NCBI RefSeq assembly: GCF_003628435.1
Contig: NZ_RBZN01000019.1
Location: 1 to 59,674, forward strand
Direction: 5' to 3'
Source: Ureibacillus endophyticus
GTDB lineage: Bacteria; Bacillota; Bacilli; Bacillales_A; Planococcaceae
Length of the DNA: 59,674 nt
Positions 15,759 through 25,306 of the stretch are shown in pieces; the first letter of the stretch is position 1, and each line of letters starts with the position of its first letter. Made by a program: the position numbers and the translations under genes. Under the pieces are notes generated by a model. The model did not search any database. It saw nothing but the letters and a program-made list of their open reading frames with translations, and had not been told where the DNA came from.

Positions 15759-16940
15759 TTGAGGAACATATTAAAGAAACTTTTTCTCTTAGTAGCAATT
15801 ATTTTGACAACAGGTTGTTCTACTACTGAAACTAAAGTCATAACTGAATATCCCACTTTAAAAGAAGAAGCGCCACAACCTGAGCCACCAAAACCAGAAC
15901 CAAAAAAACCGGAACATTATTCTGTATCCATTTCTGCAATTGGCGATATTTTAATTCATTCCTCTGTCTATAAGGATGCAGCCATTGGAAATAACCGATA
16001 TGATTTTTCAAAAATGTTTAATCATGTAAAACCATATTTAGAAAATACTGACCTCACTTTTGCGAACAGTGAAAGTATTGTAGGGGGGCAGGGAATAGGC
16101 TTATCTGATTATCCAGCCTTTAATAGTCCTTTCGAAGTCGGAAATGTCTTAAAAGATATAGGAGTCGATGTGGTTAGTATGGCAAATAACCATACGCTCG
16201 ATCGTGGGGAAAAGGCAATTATAAGTGCAACGAAACATTGGAATAATCTCGGTATCACTTATGTAGGAGCAGCAACAAGTCAAGAAGAAGCCGAGGAAAT
16301 AAAAATACTAACAGCAAACGGAATTTCCTTTGCATTTTTAGCCTATACGTACGGTACGAATGGAATCGTCCCACCAGAAGGAAAAGACTACTTAGTTAAT
16401 TATATAGACGAAGAAAAATTAATCACTGACATTCAAAGTGCAAAAAAACTTGCAGATGTAGTCATTCTAAGCCTCCACATTGGAAATGAATACGAACGAA
16501 AAATAAACGCCTATCAAGAAAAAATTGCTCAGTTAGCTTCTGATAATGGTGCAGATATTATTTTTGCCCATCATCCCCATGTTTTACAACCGGTGAAGTG
16601 GTATGAAGGGATGAATGGAAACAAAACTTTTGTCATCCACTCATTGGGCAATTTTTTATCGGGACAGGATAAACTGTATCGCCAAATTGGTGCTGTCTTA
16701 CAGTTAGAGGTGAGTAAAACGATTACCTATGATATTGAAGGTAATGCAACCTCATCAATTGAGGTCACAAACCCAAGCCTTCTTCCGACTTATGTAAAGT
16801 TTAGCAATTGGAGAAATTACGAAATCATCCCGCTAAAACAAGTATCGAAAGAAGTATTACCGAATCAAGAACATTTATACGAAGAAATTAAATCGTATAT
16901 GTCACAATACGTTCCTGAGTTAATGTTCATTGAAGATTAA
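15759..16940 (+). CDS. CapA-family lipoprotein (poly-gamma-glutamate synthesis-like)
   Basis: About 390 aa. Signal peptide with lipobox ILTTGC, a Pro/Glu/Lys-rich spacer (PEPPKPEPKKPE), then a CapA/metallophosphatase-like domain with GDILIHSSV, ANSES, ANNHTLDRG, LHIGNEY, AHHPHVLQP and HSLGNFLSGQ. CapA proteins are membrane-associated partners in polyglutamate export; isolated copies without capBC, as here, have unknown roles. AGGAGG (15753-15758) directly abuts TTG 15759, which is too close; the well-spaced in-frame codon is ATA 15768. The true start is uncertain. Confidence 0.75.
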   Translation: MRNILKKLFLLVAIILTTGCSTTETKVITEYPTLKEEAPQPEPPKPEPKKPEHYSVSISAIGDILIHSSVYKDAAIGNNRYDFSKMFNHVKPYLENTDLTFANSESIVGGQGIGLSDYPAFNSPFEVGNVLKDIGVDVVSMANNHTLDRGEKAIISATKHWNNLGITYVGAATSQEEAEEIKILTANGISFAFLAYTYGTNGIVPPEGKDYLVNYIDEEKLITDIQSAKKLADVVILSLHIGNEYERKINAYQEKIAQLASDNGADIIFAHHPHVLQPVKWYEGMNGNKTFVIHSLGNFLSGQDKLYRQIGAVLQLEVSKTITYDIEGNATSSIEVTNPSLLPTYVKFSNWRNYEIIPLKQVSKEVLPNQEHLYEEIKSYMSQYVPELMFIED

Positions 16941-16955
16941 TGAGAATGCCAAAAG

Positions 16956-16995
16956 CCAAGTTTTTAGGAAATTCACCTCTAAACTTGGTTTTTTT
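16956..16995 (+). terminator. Terminator of the CapA-like gene
   Basis: CCAAGTTT (16956-16963) / AAACTTGG (16981-16988) followed by T7-A-T4. Confidence 0.7.
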
Positions 16996-17123
16996 ATTTT
17001 GTCATAGAGATGTCATCAATGGACAACCTAAATTTCAAGAATATTTTATCTATCGGAGGTATGTCTCAATCATCAAAACAGAACTATATTTAACTTCAAT
17101 TGAATAACGAAAGGAGAGATGTT

Positions 17124-18020
17124 ATGCCCTTACACCATTATATTGAGCAATATTTTCAAAATAATCCACAAGCCCGACAATTAGGTGTTCCAGTTGAAAA
17201 TCCTCCAATAGATAAACGTCCAAAAGTGTTGAATATAGAGGAATTAGAGGTTGATTTAAAGACCCATAAAATCCACATTCGCATTTATACTCCTGAGGAA
17301 AAACCCCCGTATCCACTTTATATTTATTTTCATGGTGGGGAATATATGCAAGGTAACCTCGAAACTGATGATGTTTCCTGTCGACTAATTTCTTCACTAT
17401 CAGGAGTAAAAGTAATTGCCGTTGATTATCGACTGGCTTCAACACAACCTGCACCAGCTGCATTTCATGATTGTTACAACGTTACCAAATGGGTAGTAGA
17501 ACATGCCAAGCAATTGGATGGTGATCTAAAAAAAATCATGATAGGTGGTGCAAGTGGTGGGGGAAATCTTGCTACAGTCGTTGTATTAAAATCAATTGTA
17601 ACAGGGGATTTCCGTTTAGCAAAACAAGTGTTACATTATCCAGCAATTGACTTGCATGATGACAAAATTAAAGGTAGTGAATATCAATCCCGAATGCTAT
17701 ACAACGCACGATATGGTCTAGACATCGCTAAAGGACATGACTCACTAAAACATGAGGATCCGGATAGCCTTCTTTTTCTTTCGCCAATCCATGCTGATAC
17801 AACATTATTAGCACAAATGCCCCAAACATTAATTTTCACAGCAGAATACGACCCACTTTGTGATGAGGGGGAAATATATGCTGAAAAATTAAAAGAGGCA
17901 GGAGTAGATGTAAAACTTGTCCGATTTGACGGTGATATCCACGGATTTATGCAACGATTCCCAGGATCTCCTGACTATATGCGTGGATACGATATTACTT
18001 CTGAATTTTTAATTGGTTAA
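17124..18020 (+). CDS. Alpha/beta hydrolase (hormone-sensitive-lipase type esterase)
   Basis: 298 aa. Oxyanion motif HGGEYMQGN, nucleophile elbow GGASGGGNLA, acid AEYDPLCDEG and catalytic His in DIHGFMQRF define an HSL-family carboxylesterase/lipase acting on short-chain esters. The frame is open from TTG 17100, but AAGGAG (17111-17116) places the start at ATG 17124. No signal peptide is seen, so it is cytosolic. The terminator follows 6 bp after the stop. Confidence 0.8.
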   Translation: MPLHHYIEQYFQNNPQARQLGVPVENPPIDKRPKVLNIEELEVDLKTHKIHIRIYTPEEKPPYPLYIYFHGGEYMQGNLETDDVSCRLISSLSGVKVIAVDYRLASTQPAPAAFHDCYNVTKWVVEHAKQLDGDLKKIMIGGASGGGNLATVVVLKSIVTGDFRLAKQVLHYPAIDLHDDKIKGSEYQSRMLYNARYGLDIAKGHDSLKHEDPDSLLFLSPIHADTTLLAQMPQTLIFTAEYDPLCDEGEIYAEKLKEAGVDVKLVRFDGDIHGFMQRFPGSPDYMRGYDITSEFLIG

Positions 18021-18026
18021 TCCATG

Positions 18027-18059
18027 GGTGTCCAAAAGTACTCTTTGGACACCTTTTTT
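18027..18059 (+). terminator. Terminator of the esterase gene
   Basis: GGTGTCCAAA / TTTGGACACC, a 10-bp perfect stem with T6. The GGTGTCCAAA stem recurs in the terminator at 39986. Confidence 0.85.
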
Positions 18060-18165
18060 CCTATATAGCTGTCAAAGGTCTTGTCTTAAAATGCTTTTTC
18101 ACAAAAACCTTAATAAATATATATACAAAGACGTATACATAACTATACTAATAATATGGGGTGGA

Positions 18166-18624
18166 ATGTTGGAAATTCTATTTAAACTGTTGTTATTATT
18201 ACACATTTTAGGCGCAATATGCGGCTTAGGAGCAACTTTTGCATCACCTTTTATTATGAAAAATGCTCGGAATGTTCGAACTGCCGCTTATGCTCATATG
18301 GTAAATGGAAAAGTAGAAAAATTAGCTAAAATAGGAAGTATCACTTTATTATTAACAGGATTAATTATGGCCATAATCCATCCATATTTATTTAAAACGG
18401 GATGGTATATAGTTTCGATTGCTTTATATATATTAACTCAACCGATTGTTGCTTATCTTATTCCGAAACATACGAAAACCCTCATATCGATTTTAGGACA
18501 GGCAGAGGGAGACGAACTTCCTTATGATTATATCCAAGTGTCCAAAAAAATTGCACCGCTCACAATGGCAGCACAAGTTTTATTAGTAATATTAGTTTTT
18601 CTTATGGTTTTCAAGCCATTTTAA
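18166..18624 (+). CDS. DUF2269-like integral membrane protein
   Basis: About 152 aa with four hydrophobic segments (LEILFKLLLLLHILGAICGLG, then near 60-80, 85-105 and 130-150). The N-terminal helix with its H-I-L-G and the overall pattern resemble the DUF2269 family of small four-helix membrane proteins of unknown function. The frame extends further upstream, but that part runs through the preceding terminator; ATG 18166 after GGGGTGG is the credible start. Confidence 0.6.
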   Translation: MLEILFKLLLLLHILGAICGLGATFASPFIMKNARNVRTAAYAHMVNGKVEKLAKIGSITLLLTGLIMAIIHPYLFKTGWYIVSIALYILTQPIVAYLIPKHTKTLISILGQAEGDELPYDYIQVSKKIAPLTMAAQVLLVILVFLMVFKPF

Positions 18625-18631
18625 TGTGAAT

Positions 18632-18760
18632 TAGGCTATGCAGGAGTGAATCTGCATGGCTTTTTTATTGTTCCTGCTTTGGTCACATCTAAAAATAGGC
18701 ATGGTTCTTTCCAGAAGGAGTTTTCTGCATAGCTTTTTTATACTTATTTTTGCTCCTGCG
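18632..18760 (+). repeat. Duplicated terminator-like unit
   Basis: GCTATGCAG ... CTGCATGGC followed by T6 (18634-18667) is a terminator after the DUF2269-like gene. A similar segment follows: TTCTGCATAGCTTTTTTATA and GCTCCTGCGGTGGTCACA echo CTGCATGGCTTTTTTATTG and TTCCTGCTTTGGTCACA. The second copy (18715-18775) has lost a clear hairpin. Confidence 0.45.
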
Positions 18761-18793
18761 GTGGTCACAACACGTTGTCACCATCCTCGTCGC

Positions 18794-18833
18794 AAATTGA
18801 GAGTCTGAAATTGACCTTTCAGACTCTCAATTT
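18794..18833. repeat. 17-bp perfect inverted repeat
   Basis: AAATTGAGAGTCTGAAA (18794-18810), loop TTGACC, TTTCAGACTCTCAATTT (18817-18833). There is no T-run after it, so it is not a standard terminator on the plus strand. It directly abuts a second perfect inverted repeat. Confidence 0.7.
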
Positions 18834-18864
18834 GGAACCTATTCTAAAAATAGGAATAGGTTCC
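18834..18864. repeat. 11-bp perfect inverted repeat
   Basis: GGAACCTATTC (18834-18844) / GAATAGGTTCC (18854-18864) with a 9-nt loop, immediately after the previous hairpin and 95 bp before the PAS-protein gene. Purpose unknown. Confidence 0.7.
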
Positions 18865-18959
18865 TATCGAAATAAGAACTCACGGGGATATAATTGTTAT
18901 ATGTTTTTCACCTATTATTAAGAGGCAGTTTTTGAACTATATTGGAGGTAACATTTTTT

Positions 18960-19733
18960 ATGTCACTTAATCATCCCAATAGATTTCCTGACAATATTCT
19001 CTATCGTTTTCCTTCATCAAAATTACATAACTCCAAAGACGGTGTATTTGTATTAGAACTTCTTGATCATCAATTTATATACAAGTATGCAAATCCTGCT
19101 GGGGTAGATTTATTAAATCTTACAGAGAATGTTGAAGGAAAGACTATTGACGATCTTTTTCCACCGTTTGAAGCAGCGTTTTTGAAAAAATATTACTACA
19201 TGACCGCATCTACGAATCAAATTACAACATTTAACAGTTATAAACGGAGCCATCAACGGATTGGTACTTATGAAACGGAACTAACACCAATTAAACACTC
19301 AGATGGCTTTTATATTTTAACGATTATCCGTTCTCATTCTACAAATTTTGAACAATTTACAAACCCATTAATATTAAAAAATCCTACAAATTTAAATGAA
19401 CAAAAAACTAGTGCCGAATATCAGTTAGATTGTGATGGATATTTTTTAAAGGCAAATCGTGAGGTTGAAGATATTATTGGCTATCTACCATTTGAATTAG
19501 TAGGTACAAACTTTTCTCAACTTCTCCCATTTAACGAATTATTTAAAGTGAAGCAATACTTCCAACAAGTTTTAGAAGGGCAATCCGTTCAATTTAAAAC
19601 TGAACTGGTTCATAAAAATGGACAATTGGTAACCTTTAAATTATCCCTAAAACCAGACATCAAAAATGGAAAAATAAAAGGTGTCACTGGAAAAGTAGAA
19701 AAAATGCTAAAAAGGGAAGTTGTAACATCATAG
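18960..19733 (+). CDS. PAS-domain protein
   Basis: About 257 aa. Two PAS-like domains: residues 20-110 (DGVFVLELLDHQFIYKYANP ... GVDLLNL) and 145-250 (EYQLDCDGYFLKANREVEDIIGY, the usual PAS start, followed by a PAC-like HKNGQLVTFKLSLKP). There is no kinase, cyclase or DNA-binding domain, so it would be a stand-alone sensor or adaptor. TTG 18942 overlaps the ribosome binding site GGAGGT; ATG 18960 is the start. It is separated by its own terminator from the signalling genes downstream, with which it probably works. Confidence 0.7.
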   Translation: MSLNHPNRFPDNILYRFPSSKLHNSKDGVFVLELLDHQFIYKYANPAGVDLLNLTENVEGKTIDDLFPPFEAAFLKKYYYMTASTNQITTFNSYKRSHQRIGTYETELTPIKHSDGFYILTIIRSHSTNFEQFTNPLILKNPTNLNEQKTSAEYQLDCDGYFLKANREVEDIIGYLPFELVGTNFSQLLPFNELFKVKQYFQQVLEGQSVQFKTELVHKNGQLVTFKLSLKPDIKNGKIKGVTGKVEKMLKREVVTS

Positions 19734-19773
19734 TAACATTTTCCCTCTATCTGAATAATCTGATTTCATTCCT

Positions 19774-19820
19774 CTGATTGTAAAAAATAGTAAACTTTTT
19801 ACAATCAGATTATTTTTTTA
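19774..19820 (+). terminator. Terminator of the PAS-protein gene
   Basis: CTGATTGTAAAAA / TTTTTACAATCAG, a 13-bp perfect stem with a 9-nt loop, followed by ATTATTTTTTTATT. Confidence 0.85.
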
Positions 19821-19985
19821 TTAAACCATCAATATTTTACGATTTTATTGTATCTTTTTACCTATTACTAAAGATTAAATATTTTCATTGTTCTACCAAA
19901 TCTCTACCATTACTGCATAATATTATGGTATTCTTTTCTTAATACGATGGAGAATTATCATCGATGAAGGGTGGAGATTTTATAG

Positions 19986-22052
19986 ATGAATCAAACAGAT
20001 ACAATTAACATTCTTTTAGTAGATGATCGCCCTGAAAATCTATTAGCGTTAGAAGCTATTATTGAACAAGAAGATTATAATTTAGTAAAAGCTTATTCGG
20101 GGGAAGAAGCATTAAAATACCTTTTAAAGTTTGATTTTGCAGTTATATTATTAGATGTTCAAATGCCTGGGCTGGATGGATTTAGTACTGCAAAAATTAT
20201 TCGAGCTCGTGAAAAAACAAAAAACATCCCAATCCTTTTTGTTACAGCGAATAATTTAGATTCTGAACAGATTTTCATGGGGTATTCTGTTGGTGCCATT
20301 GACTATATTTTAAAACCCGTAGACCCCTTAATTTTAAAATCGAAGGTTGCTAGATTTGTAGAGCAATACATACTTCGTCAAAAACTCATTGCACAAACAA
20401 AAGAATTAGAAGAAAAAAATAATGTTATAAAATATATGGCCTATCATGATGGGTTAACTGAATTGCCCAATCGGCGGATGTTGAACGAACAAATTATTCA
20501 GAATATTAACAAATCAAAACGTTTAAATGAGCCCCTTGGTGTGTTGTTTTTAGATTTAGATCGTTTTAAATATGTTAATGATTCATTAGGTCATTTAATG
20601 GGGGACAAGCTACTACAGTTAGTCGCAAAAAGATTACAATCTAATATTCTTGAACAAGACTTTGTGGCACGAATTGGTGGCGATGAATTTGTGATTTTAC
20701 TCACTAATAGTGACCGTGATGAGTCCTTAATGGTAGCTCAAACCATCTTGGAAGCTTTTAAACAACCCTTCTATTTAGATACGTATGAATTTTATATCAC
20801 TACATGTATCGGCCTTGCTGTTTTTCCATATGACGGGGAAGATTCAATCTCCTTATTAAAAAATGCAGATGCAGCATTATACAGAGCTAAAGAACAAGGG
20901 AAAAATAAATACAAAGTTTTCCACACAGGTATGAATATTGAATCGTATCGCACTTTTTTACTTCAAAGTGATTTACGAAAAGCTATTGAACGTGATGAAC
21001 TTTCCGTTGTATATCAACCAAAAGTCAATATTCACACGGGAAAAATTAGTAGCGTAGAAGCACTCGTTAGATGGCATCATCCAAAATGGGGTATGATCCC
21101 ACCCAATGAATTTATCCCTTTAGCAGAAGAAATTGGGTTAATTGTGGAAATTGATAAATGGGTGTTGCAAAATGCGTGCAATCAAATCGCTCAATGGAGA
21201 AATAATGAATTAGGTTCAATTCGGATTGCAGTCAATTTTTCTGCACAACATTTTCTTCAAAAAAACTTAGTGAATGAAATTATTGAACAATTAGCAATAT
21301 CGAATATTGACCCTAATTTATTGGAAATAGAAATCACTGAGACAGCACTTTTAGGAAATGAAGAGTTTATTATTTCCACGTTACTAAAATTAAAAGAATT
21401 AAAGATCCATGTAAGTCTGGACGATTTTGGTACAGGTTATTCTTCATTAAATTACTTAAGGGTGTTTCCATTTAGTACTGTTAAGATTGATAAAGCATTT
21501 ATTCAAGAAATAACTAATCAAGGTGAAAAAAGCCTAGCCATTGTAGAATCAATCATTCATTTAGCAAATAGATTATCCATTAATGTAGTGGCTGAAGGGG
21601 TAGAAACTTTAGAGCAATTAAAAATATTAAAAGAATTACAATGTAATGAATATCAGGGCTATCATTTTTGCAGGCCATTACCGCCTGAAGAGCTATTCGA
21701 ATTTTTGGAAAAATATGAAACTATACTAACTGAATCACCAACAGAATCTGCACCATTACTTAATAACGTAATTGAGATTCAAAAAGAACCAATTCGGTTA
21801 AACCATGACATTGTAAAACTTGCTATACAACAAGTCAAAACTTCATACCTTCTTTCTACGAGGGAAGTGGATGTTTTTTCATTAATTGTAGATGGTCTAA
21901 CCAATAAGGAAATTTCTGAAAAACTCTATATTAGTGAACATACAGTAAAAAATCACATTACCAATATTTTTTCAAAAATAAATGTTTCAGATCGAGTGCA
22001 GGCGATTGCGTTAGTTTATGAAACATGCATTCAAAAAGAGGAAGCTCAATGA
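19986..22052 (+). CDS. Response regulator REC-GGDEF-EAL with C-terminal LuxR HTH
   Basis: 688 aa. Receiver domain 1-125 with acidic pair VDDRPEN, phospho-acceptor Asp57 (LLDVQMPGLDG) and LKPVD. GGDEF domain about 150-315 with an intact active site GGDEF (231-235). EAL domain about 325-565 with EALVRWHHP (Glu358) and DDFGTGYSS. A LuxR helix-turn-helix occupies 623-685 (LSTREVDVFSLIVDGLTNKEI, SEHTVKNHI). Both c-di-GMP synthesis and breakdown motifs look intact, and DNA binding is added, an unusual combination. Probably phosphorylated by the hybrid kinase encoded 25 bp downstream. RBS GGTGGAG before ATG 19986. Confidence 0.9.
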   Translation: MNQTDTINILLVDDRPENLLALEAIIEQEDYNLVKAYSGEEALKYLLKFDFAVILLDVQMPGLDGFSTAKIIRAREKTKNIPILFVTANNLDSEQIFMGYSVGAIDYILKPVDPLILKSKVARFVEQYILRQKLIAQTKELEEKNNVIKYMAYHDGLTELPNRRMLNEQIIQNINKSKRLNEPLGVLFLDLDRFKYVNDSLGHLMGDKLLQLVAKRLQSNILEQDFVARIGGDEFVILLTNSDRDESLMVAQTILEAFKQPFYLDTYEFYITTCIGLAVFPYDGEDSISLLKNADAALYRAKEQGKNKYKVFHTGMNIESYRTFLLQSDLRKAIERDELSVVYQPKVNIHTGKISSVEALVRWHHPKWGMIPPNEFIPLAEEIGLIVEIDKWVLQNACNQIAQWRNNELGSIRIAVNFSAQHFLQKNLVNEIIEQLAISNIDPNLLEIEITETALLGNEEFIISTLLKLKELKIHVSLDDFGTGYSSLNYLRVFPFSTVKIDKAFIQEITNQGEKSLAIVESIIHLANRLSINVVAEGVETLEQLKILKELQCNEYQGYHFCRPLPPEELFEFLEKYETILTESPTESAPLLNNVIEIQKEPIRLNHDIVKLAIQQVKTSYLLSTREVDVFSLIVDGLTNKEISEKLYISEHTVKNHITNIFSKINVSDRVQAIALVYETCIQKEEAQ

Positions 22053-22077
22053 TTGCTTTTGAACGGGGAGTGTTTTA

Positions 22078-25000
22078 ATGAAAGTTCGCACTAAAATGCT
22101 AATTTCCCTACTCGCGCTGCCATTTTTGTTAGTTTTGATTATCATTATGATCTTCAATCAAACTACAGATTTGAACAATGCGTCAGCAAATATAAAAGCA
22201 AACTTTGACGCTTCGGTTCTATCTGGACAAATTCGAGCAGATATTAAAGACCAAGAAATCATCTTAAGAAACTTAATGATCTTTGAAGATGAAGCATTAA
22301 TAAATCGAGAGTTAGCGGAATTACAACAGGAGAAGGATAATGTAACAGAAAATATGCTCATGTTAGAAAATTATGTAAAAACTTCCGAGCAGCAAAAAAT
22401 TATGCATGATTTGAAAAATATTAATACGAATTTTGTCCATTTTGCCAATCAAATTATTCAATATTTTGATACAGGAAAACCAGATGTTGCGAAACGTTTA
22501 CTAAATGAAAATTCAGAGCCCTTACATGAAGAATTAACTTTAACCATGAGAAGCTTAACCAATACCTTTGATAACGGTTTAAAGGAAACTCTTATTGATT
22601 TTTTAAGTAGTATGAAAAAAGAAATTATTACTTTCAGCATTATTTTAGCTGCAAGTATCATTCTCATGCTATTTATTTCAGCTAAAATCGTCTTTTCCCT
22701 TATAAAGCGAATTGGGAATATGGCAACAATTATGAGTAAGATTGCAAATAATAATGAAAAACTTACCACAAAACTTAGCATTAAAGGCAACGATGAGTTA
22801 GATGCAATGGCAACATCTTTTAATCGAATGACCGAAACTCTAGAAATACAAAAAACAAAAGATCAAGAAACAACATGGAAAACAACAAATATTACAGATA
22901 TAACGACAAGTTTAACTGGAACAAGAGATCTAGAAGCTTTAGGTCAAACATTATTGTCCAAACTAGTTCCACTGTTAGATTGCAGTTATGCCGTTTTTTA
23001 TGTAAAAGATTTTGATAGTCCTAGGTATAAATATCTTGCTAGTTTTGCGGCTAACAAAAAAGAGTTAATTAAAAAAGTAATTGAGCCGGGGGAAGGTTTA
23101 CTTGGACAAGCAATCGTCGAAAAACGACCAATTGAGTTAAGAGATATCCCTGCAAATTATATTCGAATTTCCTCAGCAATCGGGGAAGCTGCACCTTCTG
23201 TGGTATATATTTTGCCGATTCAATATGAAGGAGAAGTCAATGCAGTGTTAGAATTTGCTACTTTTAATACATGCATTGAAAAAAGAAGACAATTTTTAGA
23301 TGATCTAGAAAGTAATTTAGGCATCGTTTTAGATAGTGTGATGGGACGAATCCAATTAGCAAAACTATTAGAAGAATCTCAAACACTTATGGAAGAAGTA
23401 CAAGCGCAATCAGAAGAATTGCAGAATCAGCAAGAGGAATTGAGAGCAACCAATGAAGAGTTAGAGGAACAAACAATCGCACTTCGACAATCGGAGCAAA
23501 AACTACAATTACAACAGGAAGAGTTAGCTCAAACAAATGTGGAACTAGAAGAAAAAGCAAAAATTCTTGTAGAGCAAAATATCAAATATGAAGAAGCAAA
23601 TCGAATTGTCGAACAGGCAAGATTAGAACTTGAACAAAAAGCTGAACAACTAGCATTAAGTTCTAAATACAAATCAGAATTCCTTGCAAATATGTCCCAT
23701 GAATTAAGAACACCTTTAAATAGTTTAATTATTTTATCAAAATTACTATCTGATAACCCAACGCATAACTTAACGGATAAACAAGTGGAATATGCCAAGA
23801 CGATTTATGCAAGTGGGAATGATTTATTAGTTCTAATTAATAATATTTTAGACTTAGCAAAAATTGAATCTGGAAAAACTGAAATCATTACAGGAGAAGT
23901 TAATTTAGCTAACTTAATTGAATTTGTGGAAAATAACTTCAAACCAATCGCAGACAATAAAAATTTACCATTCCATATCTATGTGGAAGAAAATACTCCT
24001 AAAACAATTACGAGTGATGAAGTTCGAATCCAGCAAGTTCTAAAAAATCTTTTATCCAACGCCTTTAAATTTACAAATGAAGGTGAAATTCAGTTAAACA
24101 TTTCACTAGATTCAAATCGCTCAAAACGAAAAGGCAAACCTGTTATAGCATTTTCTGTAAAAGATACTGGTATTGGAATTCCTCAAAACAAACTGGATCT
24201 AATATTTGAAGCATTCCAACAAGCGGATGGCACAACAAGTCGAAAATTTGGTGGCACTGGTCTTGGCCTGTCTATTAGTAAAGAAATTGCAAGTCTTCTA
24301 GGTGGAGAAATTGAAGTAGAAAGTATTGAAGGAAAAGGTAGTACATTTACTTTATTTATTGGTGATTACGAACAGGTTACTCAACAGGATTCATATGAAG
24401 AAGTAGCTGTAACAGTAGTTGAACCTGTCGTGGAAGAAATGAAAATTACCATCCCAGATTTCACAAACGATCAAACAAAAGAAAATAGCCATATAAAGAG
24501 ATTGCTAATTGTAGATGATGACCTGAATCATCGCAACAGTTTGATGGAACTAATCGGAAATATGGATTTTGTAATCAATTCCGTTTCATCAGGACGTGAA
24601 GCTATCGAAATATTAAAAATAAACAAATTCGATTGCATTATTTTAGATTTAGGATTATTAGATACAAATGGTTTCGATTTATTAACTCAAATTAAAAACC
24701 ATGAAGAATACCAATCTATTAAAGTAATTATTTATACTGGTCGTGATTTAACAAAACGTGAAGAAATGGAGCTTAGTAAACACGCGGAAACAATCATTAT
24801 TAAAAATGAACATTCACCAGAACGACTGATTGCAGAGCTTGAACTTTTCTTAAGTCACGAGGTGGACAATGATATTCCAATGTCTCCAGCACAAGAACTT
24901 GAGGCAAAAAATCACAAATTAGCAGGTAAAAAAATATTGTTGGTTGATGATGATGTACGGAATGTCTTCGCACTTTCTAGCGTTTTAGAAATGGCTGGCT

Positions 25001-25290
25001 TAGAAGTTTTATTTGCAGAGAATGGCCTTGAAAGTTTAGAAGTTTTAACTAACAATCCAAACATCGATTTAGTATTAATGGATATCATGATGCCTGAAAT
25101 GGACGGATACGAGGCTATTACGAAAATTCGCTCAAACCCAGTATATAAACAATTGCCAGTTATCGCATTAACTGCAAAAGCGATGAAAGAGGATCGTGAA
25201 AAATGTTTACAAATTGGTGCTTCGGATTATATTTCTAAACCTGTTGAACCTGACCAATTACTATCATTATTAAAAGTATGGCTATATTAG
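22078..25290 (+). CDS. Hybrid histidine kinase with HAMP, GAF and two receiver domains
   Basis: 1070 aa inner-membrane sensor. TM1 about 8-28, a helical extracytoplasmic four-helix-type sensor to about 180, TM2 about 186-206, HAMP to about 260, GAF about 275-420, a long Gln/Glu coiled coil 430-540, HisKA with His541 (MSHELRTPLN), ATPase with NAFKFT, DTGIGIP and GGTGLGLSI, then two receiver domains with Asp857 (IILDLGLLDTNG) and Asp1002 (LMDIMMPEMDG). Receiver 1 lacks the usual S/T-A-x switch sequence (IIYTGRD). The architecture resembles kinases encoded with CheR/CheB genes in soil bacteria. It lies in an operon with the c-di-GMP regulator and cheR. Confidence 0.9.
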   Translation: MKVRTKMLISLLALPFLLVLIIIMIFNQTTDLNNASANIKANFDASVLSGQIRADIKDQEIILRNLMIFEDEALINRELAELQQEKDNVTENMLMLENYVKTSEQQKIMHDLKNINTNFVHFANQIIQYFDTGKPDVAKRLLNENSEPLHEELTLTMRSLTNTFDNGLKETLIDFLSSMKKEIITFSIILAASIILMLFISAKIVFSLIKRIGNMATIMSKIANNNEKLTTKLSIKGNDELDAMATSFNRMTETLEIQKTKDQETTWKTTNITDITTSLTGTRDLEALGQTLLSKLVPLLDCSYAVFYVKDFDSPRYKYLASFAANKKELIKKVIEPGEGLLGQAIVEKRPIELRDIPANYIRISSAIGEAAPSVVYILPIQYEGEVNAVLEFATFNTCIEKRRQFLDDLESNLGIVLDSVMGRIQLAKLLEESQTLMEEVQAQSEELQNQQEELRATNEELEEQTIALRQSEQKLQLQQEELAQTNVELEEKAKILVEQNIKYEEANRIVEQARLELEQKAEQLALSSKYKSEFLANMSHELRTPLNSLIILSKLLSDNPTHNLTDKQVEYAKTIYASGNDLLVLINNILDLAKIESGKTEIITGEVNLANLIEFVENNFKPIADNKNLPFHIYVEENTPKTITSDEVRIQQVLKNLLSNAFKFTNEGEIQLNISLDSNRSKRKGKPVIAFSVKDTGIGIPQNKLDLIFEAFQQADGTTSRKFGGTGLGLSISKEIASLLGGEIEVESIEGKGSTFTLFIGDYEQVTQQDSYEEVAVTVVEPVVEEMKITIPDFTNDQTKENSHIKRLLIVDDDLNHRNSLMELIGNMDFVINSVSSGREAIEILKINKFDCIILDLGLLDTNGFDLLTQIKNHEEYQSIKVIIYTGRDLTKREEMELSKHAETIIIKNEHSPERLIAELELFLSHEVDNDIPMSPAQELEAKNHKLAGKKILLVDDDVRNVFALSSVLEMAGLEVLFAENGLESLEVLTNNPNIDLVLMDIMMPEMDGYEAITKIRSNPVYKQLPVIALTAKAMKEDREKCLQIGASDYISKPVEPDQLLSLLKVWLY

Positions 25291-25306
25291 GTGAAGGGGT
25301 TTTCAA

